This document shows positions 24,300 through 32,687 of a DNA stretch of 64,000 nucleotides, piece after piece. The translations under genes were made by a program, and so were the position numbers. The number at the start of each line of letters is the position of its first letter. Positions within the stretch are counted from its first letter, which is position 1. The DNA is taken from the NCBI RefSeq assembly GCF_028765165.1, contig NZ_JARADB010000002.1, positions 1,116,001 to 1,180,000 on the forward strand, in the 5' to 3' direction. The notes beneath the pieces are model-generated. The model was not told the origin of the DNA and did not search any database. It saw only the letters and a list, made by a program, of their open reading frames with translations. The DNA comes from Paenibacillus sp. MAHUQ-63. Its GTDB lineage: Bacteria; Bacillota; Bacilli; Paenibacillales; NBRC-103111.

Positions 24300-25034
24300 A
24301 TGAAAGAGAACAAATATGACGATAGCGGCTTTTTCGAGAAATATAGTCAAATGGCGCGCTCGATCGGAGGATTGGACGCTGCGGGGGAATGGCCGGCACT
24401 CCGCGCGCTGCTGCCGGAGCTTGCCGGTAAGAACGTGCTCGATCTCGGGTGCGGGTACGGCTGGCACTGCCGGTATGCGCGCGAGAGAGGGGCGCACTCG
24501 GTTGTCGGGCTCGACCTCTCGGAGAAAATGCTTCAACGCGCCAGAGAAATGACGAACGACTCCGCAATCACGTACCGCAAGCTGGCCATTGAGGACATCG
24601 ACTATGAAGCCGGACAGTTCGATGTGGTCATTTCCTCGCTAGCCATCCATTACGTGAGAGACTTCGAACTTCTTAGCCGGCGAATTCACTATTGCCTTGC
24701 GCAAGGGGGAAGCTTCGTGCTGTCCGTTGAGCATCCGGTATTTACATCCCGTGCCGAACAGGATTGGCATTATGACGAGCATGGCGAGAAAATGCACTGG
24801 CCCATCGATCATTACCAGGACGAAGGCGAGCGGGCGGCGCGCTTTCTGGACCATGACGTCGTGAAATATCACCGGACGGTAGCTTCCTACATGAACACGC
24901 TTCTGGATGCCGGCTTCGCGATCGATAGAGTGTCAGAGCCTGGACCAACGCAAGAGGCACTGATGAAAGATCCGGAGATGAGGCACGAAGCGCGCCGGCC
25001 GATATTTTTATTGATTGCCGCCGTTAAGAAATAG
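24300..25034 (+). CDS. Class I SAM-dependent methyltransferase
   Basis: A 244-residue small-molecule methyltransferase. Motif I is VLDLGCGYGWHCRYA (about 46-60), followed by VVGLDLSEKML with the acidic ribose-binding residue and FDVVISSLAIHYV as post-motif region (Methyltransf_11/25 type). SVEHPVFTSRAEQDW and a late RRPIFLLIAAVKK are common in a Bacillus/Paenibacillus group of unknown substrate. ACGGGAGAG precedes the ATG. It is divergent from the minus-strand ger operon and monocistronic. Confidence 0.92.
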   Translation: MKENKYDDSGFFEKYSQMARSIGGLDAAGEWPALRALLPELAGKNVLDLGCGYGWHCRYARERGAHSVVGLDLSEKMLQRAREMTNDSAITYRKLAIEDIDYEAGQFDVVISSLAIHYVRDFELLSRRIHYCLAQGGSFVLSVEHPVFTSRAEQDWHYDEHGEKMHWPIDHYQDEGERAARFLDHDVVKYHRTVASYMNTLLDAGFAIDRVSEPGPTQEALMKDPEMRHEARRPIFLLIAAVKK

Positions 25035-25083
25035 GTGTGGAGGAAGAAGAAAAAGAAGACGGTGCAGGACGTCCAAAAATTTC

Positions 25084-25141
25084 TTGAAAGTTTGGCGAAC
25101 ATCGGTATAATTATGTATGTAAGTTCATTAAACAAACTAAG
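25084..25141 (+). promoter_or_regulatory. Sigma-A promoter and possible XylR-like operator for the GH43 gene
   Basis: TTGAAA (25084-25089), 16 bases, TATAAT (25106-25111) is a good housekeeping promoter. Just downstream, GTAAGTTCATT and AACAAACTAAG (25119-25141) make an imperfect inverted repeat. The right half matches the half-site of Bacillus xylO (AACAAACTAA) exactly, while the left half and the spacing fit poorly. A xylose-type ROK repressor would suit a GH43 target; this is a guess. Confidence 0.45.
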
Positions 25142-25162
25142 TCGAATGAGGAGAATATACCG

Positions 25163-26143
25163 ATGACCAAGCCCGTGCAGCCTAAAGAACCTTTAGTTAC
25201 CCATATTTATACGGCCGATCCGTCTGCTCACGTATTCGAAGGCAAAATTTATATTTATCCGTCCCACGATGTGGATCACGACGGGCCTTCCAACGATAAC
25301 GGCGATCAGTACGCCATGGAAGATTATCACGTGCTATCACTGGACGATTTCAATTCGCCTTGTGTCGATCATGGGGAGGCGCTGCATTTGCGAGACATCC
25401 CTTGGGCGAAACAGCAGCTATGGGCTCCGGATGCCGCATACCGCAACAACACATATTATCTATTCTTCCCGGCCAGAGACAAGGACGATATTTTCCGAAT
25501 CGGCGTAGCGACGAGTTCCTCGCCTGCCGGACCGTTCACACCTCAGCCCGATTATATCCCCGGCAGCTTCAGCATCGACCCTGCCGTATTCATCGATGAA
25601 GACAACAAGGCGTATGTCTATTTCGGCGGCCTATGGGGCGGTCAGCTTGAGAAATGGCAGACAGGCACCTTCGTTCCCGACGCCGCCGGACCGGCGGAGA
25701 ACGAGCCTGCGCTCGGGCCAAGATTCGCCGAATTGAACGATGACATGCTCACGTTCAAAGAAGCGCCGCAAGAGATTCAAATTATTGACGAAGCGGGCAA
25801 TCCGATTCTGGCCGGCGATGAGGATCGCAGATATTTTGAAGGCCCCTGGATGCATAAGTATAATGGCAATTATTACTTATCCTACTCGACGGGCACCACA
25901 CATTGTCTGGTCTATGCCGTGAGTCCGAACCCGCAGGGTCCGTTCGTTTTCAAAGGCACTATTCTTACTCCGGTCATCGGCTGGACAACGCACCATTCCA
26001 TCGTTCAGTTTGAGGATAAATGGTATCTGTTCTACCATGACTGCTCGCTGTCCGACGGCGTTAACCACAAACGCTGTGTCAAATATGCGGAGCTTACTTA
26101 CAACGAAGACGGCACGATCCGGACGATTGATCCTTATAAATAA
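25163..26143 (+). CDS. Glycoside hydrolase family 43 protein (arabinofuranosidase/xylosidase type)
   Basis: A 326-residue five-bladed propeller enzyme of GH43. The three carboxylates can be placed: Asp in TADPSAHVFEGKIYIYPS (general base, about 14), Asp in FSIDPAVFIDEDNKAYVYFGG (about 137) and Glu in FEGPWMHKYNGNYYLSYS (general acid, about 226). WAPDAAYRNNTYYLFF is also a family hallmark. There is no signal peptide and no carbohydrate-binding domain, so it acts inside the cell on imported arabino- or xylo-oligosaccharides. AATGAGGAGAA precedes the ATG. Monocistronic, with a strong terminator. Confidence 0.94.
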   Translation: MTKPVQPKEPLVTHIYTADPSAHVFEGKIYIYPSHDVDHDGPSNDNGDQYAMEDYHVLSLDDFNSPCVDHGEALHLRDIPWAKQQLWAPDAAYRNNTYYLFFPARDKDDIFRIGVATSSSPAGPFTPQPDYIPGSFSIDPAVFIDEDNKAYVYFGGLWGGQLEKWQTGTFVPDAAGPAENEPALGPRFAELNDDMLTFKEAPQEIQIIDEAGNPILAGDEDRRYFEGPWMHKYNGNYYLSYSTGTTHCLVYAVSPNPQGPFVFKGTILTPVIGWTTHHSIVQFEDKWYLFYHDCSLSDGVNHKRCVKYAELTYNEDGTIRTIDPYK

Positions 26144-26155
26144 ATCCGGCGCCAG

Positions 26156-26197
26156 AAGCTGCCCCAAAGGTTCGTCAACCATTGGGGCAGCTTTTTT
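26156..26197 (+). terminator. Terminator after the GH43 gene
   Basis: AAGCTGCCCCAA pairs perfectly with TTGGGGCAGCTT, followed by a T run. Confidence 0.92.
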
Positions 26198-26200
26198 GCA

Positions 26201-26230
26201 TGCATAGAATCCGGGATTTGGATAAAAATA
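26201..26230 (+). promoter_or_regulatory. Candidate sigma-G promoter of the plus-strand ger operon
   Basis: TGCATA, 17 bases, AAAAATA. Compared with the Bacillus sigma-G pattern (TGMATA, 17-18 bases, CATNNTA type) the -35 fits well and the -10 has five of seven bases. Ger operons are forespore genes, so the context agrees. Confidence 0.4.
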
Positions 26231-26282
26231 CGGGAAAGGCAATGTTTGGGAAACAGACAGCCAAGTGTAGGGGGGATTCCGT

Positions 26283-28004
26283 GTGACCGTTTGGCAGTGG
26301 TATAAGCGAAGGTCTAGACCTGCAACCCAAAATCAACAGCCTCGGATGCTGCCCGGTAAGGAAAAATCGCCTCATCATTTGCTGGAACAGAAGGAAAAGG
26401 TACAAATCAACGGCAAGATTAACGAGACTTTGGGCATGGTCAAAGACATTTTAGGCGAAAATGATGACTTCGTCATGCGCCACTTCCGCATATTTGATGA
26501 ATATCCTGCGGCTGTCATGTACTTCGCTGATTTGATCGATAAGCAGAACTTGAACGATTATGTCTTGAAACCGCTCATGCAGCCGACCTCCTATGATATG
26601 TGGGCGCAATCCAGCCGTCCGCTGCAAGAGTTTCTGATGGCTGAAACGATCTATACCTGTGAAGGAAGAACGGAGAAGCTGCTGCCCGAAATTGTTCAGG
26701 CGATCGTGCAAGGCGATTCCGTGGTAGTGGTAGAAGGCTTGACCGAGGCCTTCGTCTTCAGCACGCGCCACGTCGACAAGCGTTCGATCAGTCAGCCGGA
26801 GACCGAGCAGGTTATCCGCGGCGCCAGGGAAGGGTTCATCGAGATGCTGGGAACGAACCTGGCGCTGCTGCGCTACCGGCTGCCGACGCCGGATTTCCGG
26901 GTGAAGACGATGCGTATCGGCCGTGTCACCAAGTCCAAAGTAGCCATTTGTTATCTGCAGGGCATTGTTAATCCTGCGCTGGTTGAAGAAGTATACAGGC
27001 GGTTGTCGCTGATCGACATCGACGGCATTCTGGATGCCGGATACTTGGAGCAGTTTATCGAGGATAATCATACTTCACCGTTTCCTCAGATTCAGAACAC
27101 CGAGCGGCCGGATAAAGCGGTGGCCAATCTGCTGGAAGGCAGGGTCATCCTGCTCGTCGACGGTTCACCGTTCGCACTCATATTACCAACGGTTTTCAGC
27201 CAATTTTATCAAACGGTTGAGGACTATTCCGAACGGTATCTTCTCGTCAGCTTTATCCGGTTAGCCCGGTTGGTTGCGCTCATTTTCTCGCTCATTTTCC
27301 CGTCGCTCTATGTGGCGCTTATCTCCTTCAACCCGGAGCTCATTCCGACGGAGTTCGCCGTCGCGGTAGCCGGGGGCCGGGCGGGTGTGCCGTTTCCATC
27401 CGTTATCGAAGTGTTGGTGATGGAAGTCTCGATGGAAGTACTGCGGGAAGCGACGCTACGGCTGCCTCAGCAGGTCGGCGGCGCCCTCTCGATCGTCGGC
27501 GTGCTTGTCGTCGGACAAGCGGCGGTGGCGGCAGGCTTCATCTCACCGATCACCGTCGTGATCATTGCCTTGACAACGATCGGTTCCTTCGCAACACCGG
27601 CCTACAACGCGGCGTTAGCGCTCAGGCTGCTGCGCTTTCCGCTGGTCATTTTATCGGGCGTCTTCGGTTTGTATGGGGTGATGATCGGCTTGATTCTCAT
27701 TGCGAACCATATGCTGTCCTTGCGTTCGTTCGGTGTACCTTACTTAAGTCCGATCGTTCCGGGCAATTTCCAAGGGATGAAGGATACGCTGGCTCGCTTG
27801 CCGCTATGGTCCATGCCGAAGCGTCCGGCCCTCCTGCATACGCCGGATGCGAACCGGTTAAGTAAAAAAACGAAAGAAATGAGCGAAGAGGCGCCTAACA
27901 ACACGTTAGATCCAGTGAAAGTTGGAAATACAAGGAGGGACGTAACGCATGGAGGAGCATACGCGTCAGATAACGGTCATACAGGCGGCGATCATTCTGA
28001 TTAG
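26283..28004 (+). CDS. GerA family spore germination protein (A subunit)
   Basis: A 573-residue A subunit, about 70 residues longer than the one at 21417 because of N- and C-terminal polar tails. The soluble half contains DSVVVVEGLTEAFVF, RGAREGFIEMLGTNLALLRYRL, DGILDAGYLEQFIEDN and RPDKAVANLLEGRVILLVDG, and the membrane half has EVLVMEVSMEVLREATLRLP and GALSIVGVLVVGQAAV. It starts at GTG with TAGGGGGG upstream. The tail (SKKTKEMSEEAP... to the stop) overlaps the B gene by 56 bases. First gene of an A-B-C-D operon. Confidence 0.95.
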   Translation: MTVWQWYKRRSRPATQNQQPRMLPGKEKSPHHLLEQKEKVQINGKINETLGMVKDILGENDDFVMRHFRIFDEYPAAVMYFADLIDKQNLNDYVLKPLMQPTSYDMWAQSSRPLQEFLMAETIYTCEGRTEKLLPEIVQAIVQGDSVVVVEGLTEAFVFSTRHVDKRSISQPETEQVIRGAREGFIEMLGTNLALLRYRLPTPDFRVKTMRIGRVTKSKVAICYLQGIVNPALVEEVYRRLSLIDIDGILDAGYLEQFIEDNHTSPFPQIQNTERPDKAVANLLEGRVILLVDGSPFALILPTVFSQFYQTVEDYSERYLLVSFIRLARLVALIFSLIFPSLYVALISFNPELIPTEFAVAVAGGRAGVPFPSVIEVLVMEVSMEVLREATLRLPQQVGGALSIVGVLVVGQAAVAAGFISPITVVIIALTTIGSFATPAYNAALALRLLRFPLVILSGVFGLYGVMIGLILIANHMLSLRSFGVPYLSPIVPGNFQGMKDTLARLPLWSMPKRPALLHTPDANRLSKKTKEMSEEAPNNTLDPVKVGNTRRDVTHGGAYASDNGHTGGDHSD

Positions 28005-29067
28005 CACAATCATTGGGGTAGGGGTACTAGCCCTATCCCTGTTTGCAGCTAGAGCTGCCGATTCCGGCGCTCCGTTCGTAACCTTGTTAGGCTTCCTGAT
28101 CGGTTTACTGGGACTTTGGCTGCTCACGAAGCTCGGGATGCGATTTCCGAATCAATCCATCATTCAGTATAGTGAACAATTGATCGGCAAATGGGTTGCC
28201 AGGAGCTTCAGTGTATTGCTCATCGTCTTCGTATCCCTGCTGACGTCATTGGCAGCCCGCGAATTCGGGGAAGTCGTCGTCACTTCCGTATTAACGAAAA
28301 CACCGTTAGAAGTGACGGTCATCGTAATGCTGCTGCTGGCAGCCGTTTCATCGCGGGCAGACATCACGACCTTTACGTATTTCCATCATTTCTATTTCCC
28401 CATCATCGTATTTCCGGCGATTCTGATTGTCGTGCTCTCGCTGAAGAATGCGCATCTGGTCAATCTGCTGCCCGTGTGGGGAAACGAGCATAACAATTTC
28501 ATCAGCGGGATGTTGACGATGGCGGCATTGTTTCAAGGTTCGTTTGTGATGACGATTGTCATCCCGGCCATGCGCAGGCCGGAGAAGGCGATGATCGCCG
28601 GTTACATCGGCATGATCATTCCCGGAGCGCTGTACGTGCTTATTGTCATTGCAACTGTCGGTGTCTTCGGCTCAGAGGAAATCAAGCAGCTCGTTTGGCC
28701 GACATTGGAATTAGCGAAGACGACGTCGCTCCCGGCGAACATTTTGGAACGGCTGGACGGTGCTTTCCTGGCGATTTGGGTGACTGCCGTATTCACTACT
28801 TTGCTGTCCACCTACTATTTGGCCATTAGTTTCAGCAGCCAGCTGCTGCGTTTAAAGGACCACAAGATGTTTACTTTCTTTCTCGTGCCCTTTATCTATG
28901 TCATTGCGATGTTCCCGCAGAACCTGCTGCAGATGTATGAAATTATTCAAATCGTCGGACGCTTCGGCCTCGTATTTACGGTTGCTTATCCATTGGCTTT
29001 ACTCGTTATTGCGGTTATTCGCAAGAAACAAAGTCGGGGTGAGCCTCTTGCTGCAAAACCTGATTAA
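27949..29067 (+). CDS. GerAB/ArcD/ProY family germinant transporter-like protein (B subunit)
   Basis: A 372-residue membrane protein with ten helices, beginning with a short polar MEEHTRQITVIQAAIILISTIIGVGVLAL. The first helix wording (IIGVGVL) is the usual APC-fold substrate-binding bend of B subunits, and LAAREFGEVVVTSVLTKTPLEVT follows. AAGGAGGG lies nine bases before the ATG, inside the gerA tail. It is clearly divergent in sequence from the B protein at 22953, so the two receptors probably sense different germinants. Confidence 0.94.
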   Translation: MEEHTRQITVIQAAIILISTIIGVGVLALSLFAARAADSGAPFVTLLGFLIGLLGLWLLTKLGMRFPNQSIIQYSEQLIGKWVARSFSVLLIVFVSLLTSLAAREFGEVVVTSVLTKTPLEVTVIVMLLLAAVSSRADITTFTYFHHFYFPIIVFPAILIVVLSLKNAHLVNLLPVWGNEHNNFISGMLTMAALFQGSFVMTIVIPAMRRPEKAMIAGYIGMIIPGALYVLIVIATVGVFGSEEIKQLVWPTLELAKTTSLPANILERLDGAFLAIWVTAVFTTLLSTYYLAISFSSQLLRLKDHKMFTFFLVPFIYVIAMFPQNLLQMYEIIQIVGRFGLVFTVAYPLALLVIAVIRKKQSRGEPLAAKPD

Positions 29068-30265
29068 ATTGGTTCTCATATTCCTGCTGGTCACTCCGCT
29101 GCTGACAGGCTGCTGGGACCGTTTGGAAATTGAGGACCGGGCAGTCGTCTTGGCGATCGGTATTGACAAAGCCAAACCGGGTGATGAGAAGGAGACGAGC
29201 AATGCAACGCATATTTTGCAAGATGCCCCCAACCTCGGCGGAGAATTAATTCGGACAACGGCGCAAATCGCCGTGCCGGGACGCATTCCGCTTGGAGCCG
29301 GCGGGGGCGAAGGCGGTCCTTCCGGGCAGAAGCCCGTCTGGGTGCTGACCAGCGTCGGCAAAACGGTAGAAGATTCCCTGATGAATTTGCAGCAGCAGCT
29401 CGCCGACCGGTTATTTTACGGTCATTTGCGGGTAATTGTTTTGTCCGAGGAATTGGCTAGAGAAGGCATTCAGAACGAGAACGATTTCTTCCGCCGCCAG
29501 CCGCAAGTGAGAAGAACGGTTTGGATGATAGTGTCGAAGGGGAAGGCAGCCGACATCATGAATGCCAACCCGCAGCTGGAGCGCGTACCGGCGCTGTATT
29601 TGTTAGCCACTTTGGAACACGCCAGGGAGATGGGCAAACTGCCGAACATTTTCCTAGGCGTCTTCTTGAGTGCTGCGTCTGCCAAAGGGCAGGAGGGGAC
29701 GCTTCCCTACGTGGAGCTGAAGAAGAAATCGAACGTGGAAATTGCCGGGATGGCCTATTTCCACAATGACAAAATGGTTGGCAGAACAACGGCGCTGCAG
29801 ATCGGTCATTATATGGCCATGAAGGAGATTAACCCTGGCGGGTACAGCGTGCTTCAACAGGTGCCGGATTCGGAAACGGCGGTCATGTTCAGAACGAAGC
29901 ATCGGAAATCGAAGATCAAGACAATGATTCAGAATAACCAGGTGCATGTGGATATCAAATGTCAAGTCGAAGGCGATTTGGAGGAGAAATCCAACGAGAA
30001 ACTGCTGATGACGAAACAAAATATAATGAAGCTGGAGCAGAAGATCAAGAAAGACGCCGAAGTCGGCTTCGAGAAATTAATCCAGCAGACACAGAAAGAC
30101 GGAAGTGACATTTTTGGCTTCGGCGAGTATGTGCGGGCCATGCATCCGGGCTACTGGAATAAGGAAGTCCGCAACAAAGAAATGTGGGCCAACAAGTACA
30201 AAGAGATAACCGTCGATGTCAGCATGCAGGTCAAAATTAGACGGATCGGAACGAAAACCAAGTAA
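29048..30265 (+). CDS. Ger(x)C family spore germinant receptor lipoprotein (C subunit)
   Basis: A lipoprotein of about 405 residues with lipobox LLTGCW and the GerC opening DRLEIEDRAVVLAIGID. It also has TSVGKTVEDSLMNLQQQLADRLFYGH and the late DGSDIFGFGEYVRAMHPGYW. The start is taken as TTG 29048 just after a GGGGTGAG ribosome site; GTG 29039 is the alternative. Both overlap the end of gerB by about 20-30 bases. The open frame extends upstream to 28898, but that part runs inside gerB and lacks the signal peptide context. A Gly-rich loop (LGAGGGEGGPSG) sits near residue 90. Confidence 0.93.
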   Translation: MLQNLIKLVLIFLLVTPLLTGCWDRLEIEDRAVVLAIGIDKAKPGDEKETSNATHILQDAPNLGGELIRTTAQIAVPGRIPLGAGGGEGGPSGQKPVWVLTSVGKTVEDSLMNLQQQLADRLFYGHLRVIVLSEELAREGIQNENDFFRRQPQVRRTVWMIVSKGKAADIMNANPQLERVPALYLLATLEHAREMGKLPNIFLGVFLSAASAKGQEGTLPYVELKKKSNVEIAGMAYFHNDKMVGRTTALQIGHYMAMKEINPGGYSVLQQVPDSETAVMFRTKHRKSKIKTMIQNNQVHVDIKCQVEGDLEEKSNEKLLMTKQNIMKLEQKIKKDAEVGFEKLIQQTQKDGSDIFGFGEYVRAMHPGYWNKEVRNKEMWANKYKEITVDVSMQVKIRRIGTKTK

Positions 30266-30283
30266 CGAAGGAAGGCGAAACGC

Positions 30284-30484
30284 TTGATTACTTTTAACAA
30301 TTACACGGTCTTGCTGCTATTGATTTCCGGGCTGCTCGTGTTGATCTTCGATGTTAAATTGTATGCAAAAGCAAACATGTTGAAAGAGAAAAAAAGCGCT
30401 CAGATTACAGGAGTTTTGAATATCTCTCTCGGCGTCCTTTCTTATTTCGGCTATTTGGTGTACGAGAATTGGTTTTGGAAATAA
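30284..30484 (+). CDS. Small two-helix membrane protein of germinant receptor operon (GerD-subunit-like)
   Basis: A 66-residue protein with two membrane segments (about 7-25 and 40-60) and a basic loop (KANMLKEKKSAQ). It starts at TTG with GAAGGAAGG upstream, 18 bp after gerC. Same position, size and topology as the 60-residue protein at 20019 that closes the minus-strand operon, although the sequences hardly match. This supports both being real D-type receptor components. Confidence 0.75.
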   Translation: MITFNNYTVLLLLISGLLVLIFDVKLYAKANMLKEKKSAQITGVLNISLGVLSYFGYLVYENWFWK

Positions 30485-30571
30485 AAGGAGGAGGAGTTAG
30501 GGGAGTTATGGAGAATACCATTACGCTGTACGACTATTTGAGGAACGTTAGGTCTAGGGGAGGAAATGGAT

Positions 30572-31555
30572 ATGAAGTACCGTCAACTGGGCGATACGGA
30601 GTTAAGCATTAGTGAAGTCAGCTTTGGCACTTGGGCAATCGGAGGAGGATGGGGCGAGGCGAAAGACGCCGAGGCGCTGAACGGACTGCGCATGGCGATG
30701 GAGGCGGGCGTCAACTTCTTTGATACGGCGGACGTTTATGGATCGGGTCATGCCGAAGAGCTTCTGGCTGCTGCTACCAAAGGCAAGGAAGATGACATAT
30801 ATATAGCGACCAAATTTTGCCGTGCAGGCGATATTCATGATCCGCATACGTACTCGGAGGCAACCGTTCGCCAATACTGCGAGAACAGTTTGAAACGATT
30901 GCAGCGCGAACGGATTGACTTGTATCAGATCCACTGTCCGCCGCTTGCCATTCTGCAGGATGGACAAGTGTTCGAGGTGCTCGACAAGCTCCAAGCGGAG
31001 GGCAAAATCCGCCATTACGGCGTGAGCGTGGAGACCGTCGAAGAAGGGCTGTTCGCGCTGACGAAGCCTGGTGTGAAGGCGCTGCAAGTGATCTATAACA
31101 TCTTCCGGCAGAAACCTGCCGAGACGTTGTTCCCGCAAGCGAAGGCTACCGGCGCAGGCATTCTGGTCAGGCTCCCGTTAGCCAGCGGATTATTGACCGG
31201 GAAGTTTACGGAATCGAGCACGTTCGCGGCCGACGATCACCGCAATTTCAATGCGGACGGTGCCCAATTCAACGTCGGAGAGACCTTCGCAGGCCTGCCT
31301 TTTGTCAAAGGCGTAGAGCTGGCGCGAGAATTGGCTTGGATCGCAGAAGGCCGTGGGAGCATGGCTCAGGCATCCATGCGGTGGATCTTGGACAATCCGA
31401 ATATCACCTGCATAATCCCGGGCTTTAAGAACGAACGTCAGGTGGAAGACAACCTGGGCGCAGCGCAAGTCGCCTCCTTCAGCCCGGAGGAGCTCGAACG
31501 TCTTCAAGCCTTTTATCGGGAAGAGGTTAGAGATTATATTCGGGGGCCTTATTAA
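30572..31555 (+). CDS. Aldo/keto reductase
   Basis: A 327-residue NADPH-dependent aldo/keto reductase of the AKR11/YqkF-like type. FFDTADVYGSGHAEELL provides the catalytic Asp and Tyr, TKFC the Lys, and DLYQIHCPP the His. The cofactor site is near the end, with PGFKNERQVEDNLGAA. ATG 30572 is seven bases after GGGGAGGAA; ATG 30566 is too close to that site. Possibly monocistronic. A 34-codon open frame at 30508 overlaps its start but is not convincing. Confidence 0.95.
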   Translation: MKYRQLGDTELSISEVSFGTWAIGGGWGEAKDAEALNGLRMAMEAGVNFFDTADVYGSGHAEELLAAATKGKEDDIYIATKFCRAGDIHDPHTYSEATVRQYCENSLKRLQRERIDLYQIHCPPLAILQDGQVFEVLDKLQAEGKIRHYGVSVETVEEGLFALTKPGVKALQVIYNIFRQKPAETLFPQAKATGAGILVRLPLASGLLTGKFTESSTFAADDHRNFNADGAQFNVGETFAGLPFVKGVELARELAWIAEGRGSMAQASMRWILDNPNITCIIPGFKNERQVEDNLGAAQVASFSPEELERLQAFYREEVRDYIRGPY

Positions 31556-31567
31556 GAGGATGTCTCG

Positions 31568-31945
31568 ATGATCAATTTTTTCAAAGATTTTCTGTTAAAT
31601 ATTTTCTTCATTTTTTCACCATTGACTGTCTATCCGTATTTGTACCGATCGCAGCGGGATGTGTTCAAGTATCGTGTTGTCATCGCATTATTTCTCACAC
31701 TCGCAATTGCCGCATCGATGCTCTTTCCCGTTAATTTCAACGGATTGGTTTATGATTTTCGATCCATTCCCTTGCTGATCGGTTCTTTGTACGGAGGCAT
31801 CTATGTATCCATGGTTTTATATGCGGCAACGATTGTTTGCCGCGTTATCATTGGAAGTCCGTACAATTCGTCAGCGAAATGGCTGCTTCCGTCGCTCATG
31901 AAATACGAAATCCGCTTACAACTGTGCGCGGGTTCGTCCAATTGA
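31568..31945 (+). pseudogene. Sensor kinase fragment, N-terminal membrane part (5TM-5TMR_LYT type)
   Basis: The open frame gives three membrane helices with YDFRSIPLLIGSLYGG, the signature of the 5TM-5TMR_LYT sensor domain found in LytS and in KinB-like sporulation kinases. Family members continue with two to three more helices. Here the reading stops making sense after CRVIIGSPY (about 31863), and the DNA runs straight into the kinase core in another frame. The most economical reading is an internal deletion of the remaining helices and linker, which also shifted the frame. The ATG has AGAGGATG upstream. Confidence 0.75.
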
Positions 31946-32532
31946 TGGGTGCGCCGAATATTGACCCGGAGAAGAGACAATTTTATCAGCGAATTTCGCT
32001 GGAGGAACTGGATCGGGCTCAATCCATCATAAATGATTATTTGGCGGTCGCAAAGCCTGAGCCCGAGAAAGATGAACTTATCCTTATTAACGAAGAAGTA
32101 CACTATGTTTCTCAGGTTTTATTAACGCTGGCGAATTATCATGACGTCAAAATTGAGGTTTCTTTGCAACATTCCCAAATGATCATCGAGGGAGACCGGA
32201 ACAAGCTGCGGCAATCGTTCATCAATATCGGCAAGAATGCCATTGAAGCTATGGCGAACACCGGCGGATTGCTGGAAATAACGTCGTCATCCGGGCACGG
32301 CGGAAGCGTGATCGTTTCTTTCCGCGATAGCGGAATCGGTATGACGCAGGAGCAGATCGGCAGGCTGGGGACGCCTTATTTTTCATCTAAGGAGAAAGGA
32401 ACCGGACTCGGGACGATGGTCTCCTTCAGCTTGATCAGAGCGATGAAAGGCAAGATCAGAATAGATAGTGAAAAAGGCAAGGGAACGGTTTTTGAAATCA
32501 CCTTTCCGGCCGATATACGGGAAATATCATGA
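31837..32532 (+). pseudogene. Sensor histidine kinase fragment, HisKA and HATPase domains
   Basis: From about 31868 the frame reads FVSEMAASVAHEIRNPLTTVRGFVQLM, the H-box with the phosphorylated His, followed by N-box NIGKNAIEAM, G1 DSGIGM, F-box PYFSSKEKGTGLG and G2. It is an intact kinase core of the Bacillus sporulation-kinase type, but it has no credible start of its own: the upstream part of the frame overlaps the 5TM fragment. It belongs with 31568-31945 as one broken KinB-like gene. If a downstream ATG (31879) were used, a soluble orphan kinase core could still be made. Confidence 0.8.
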
Positions 32533-32602
32533 CCCTGATGGATGTCAAGGAGCTTGCCTTATCGCAGCTTCTTTTTTATTTGTCCGGATCGTGAGAATTT
32601 GC

Positions 32603-32667
32603 TTGACAGAGAATAACGATTATACACATAATAATAAAACGACTGGTCAGTCTTTTTATGTGACCAG
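32603..32667 (+). promoter_or_regulatory. Promoter and palindromic operator of the aminopeptidase-tetR operon
   Basis: TTGACA (32603-32608), 18 bases, CATAAT (32627-32632). The perfect 12-bp palindrome GACTGGTCAGTC (32641-32652) sits at the expected start of transcription, and a second half TGACCAG (32661-32667) repeats it inverted. The TetR-family gene at 33954 in the same operon is the natural ligand, giving autorepression. Confidence 0.65.
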
Positions 32668-32687
32668 GACAATAAAGGAGGAGTACG

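Noticed and set aside
28898..29047. Upstream extension of the plus-strand gerC frame
   Set aside because: It lies inside gerB in another frame and would bury the lipoprotein signal peptide about 60 residues in.
30508..30612. 34-residue open frame with purine-rich upstream sequence overlapping the aldo/keto reductase start
   Set aside because: The composition is unremarkable, the spacing from the best ribosome site is long, and the overlap with a clear gene start makes it doubtful.
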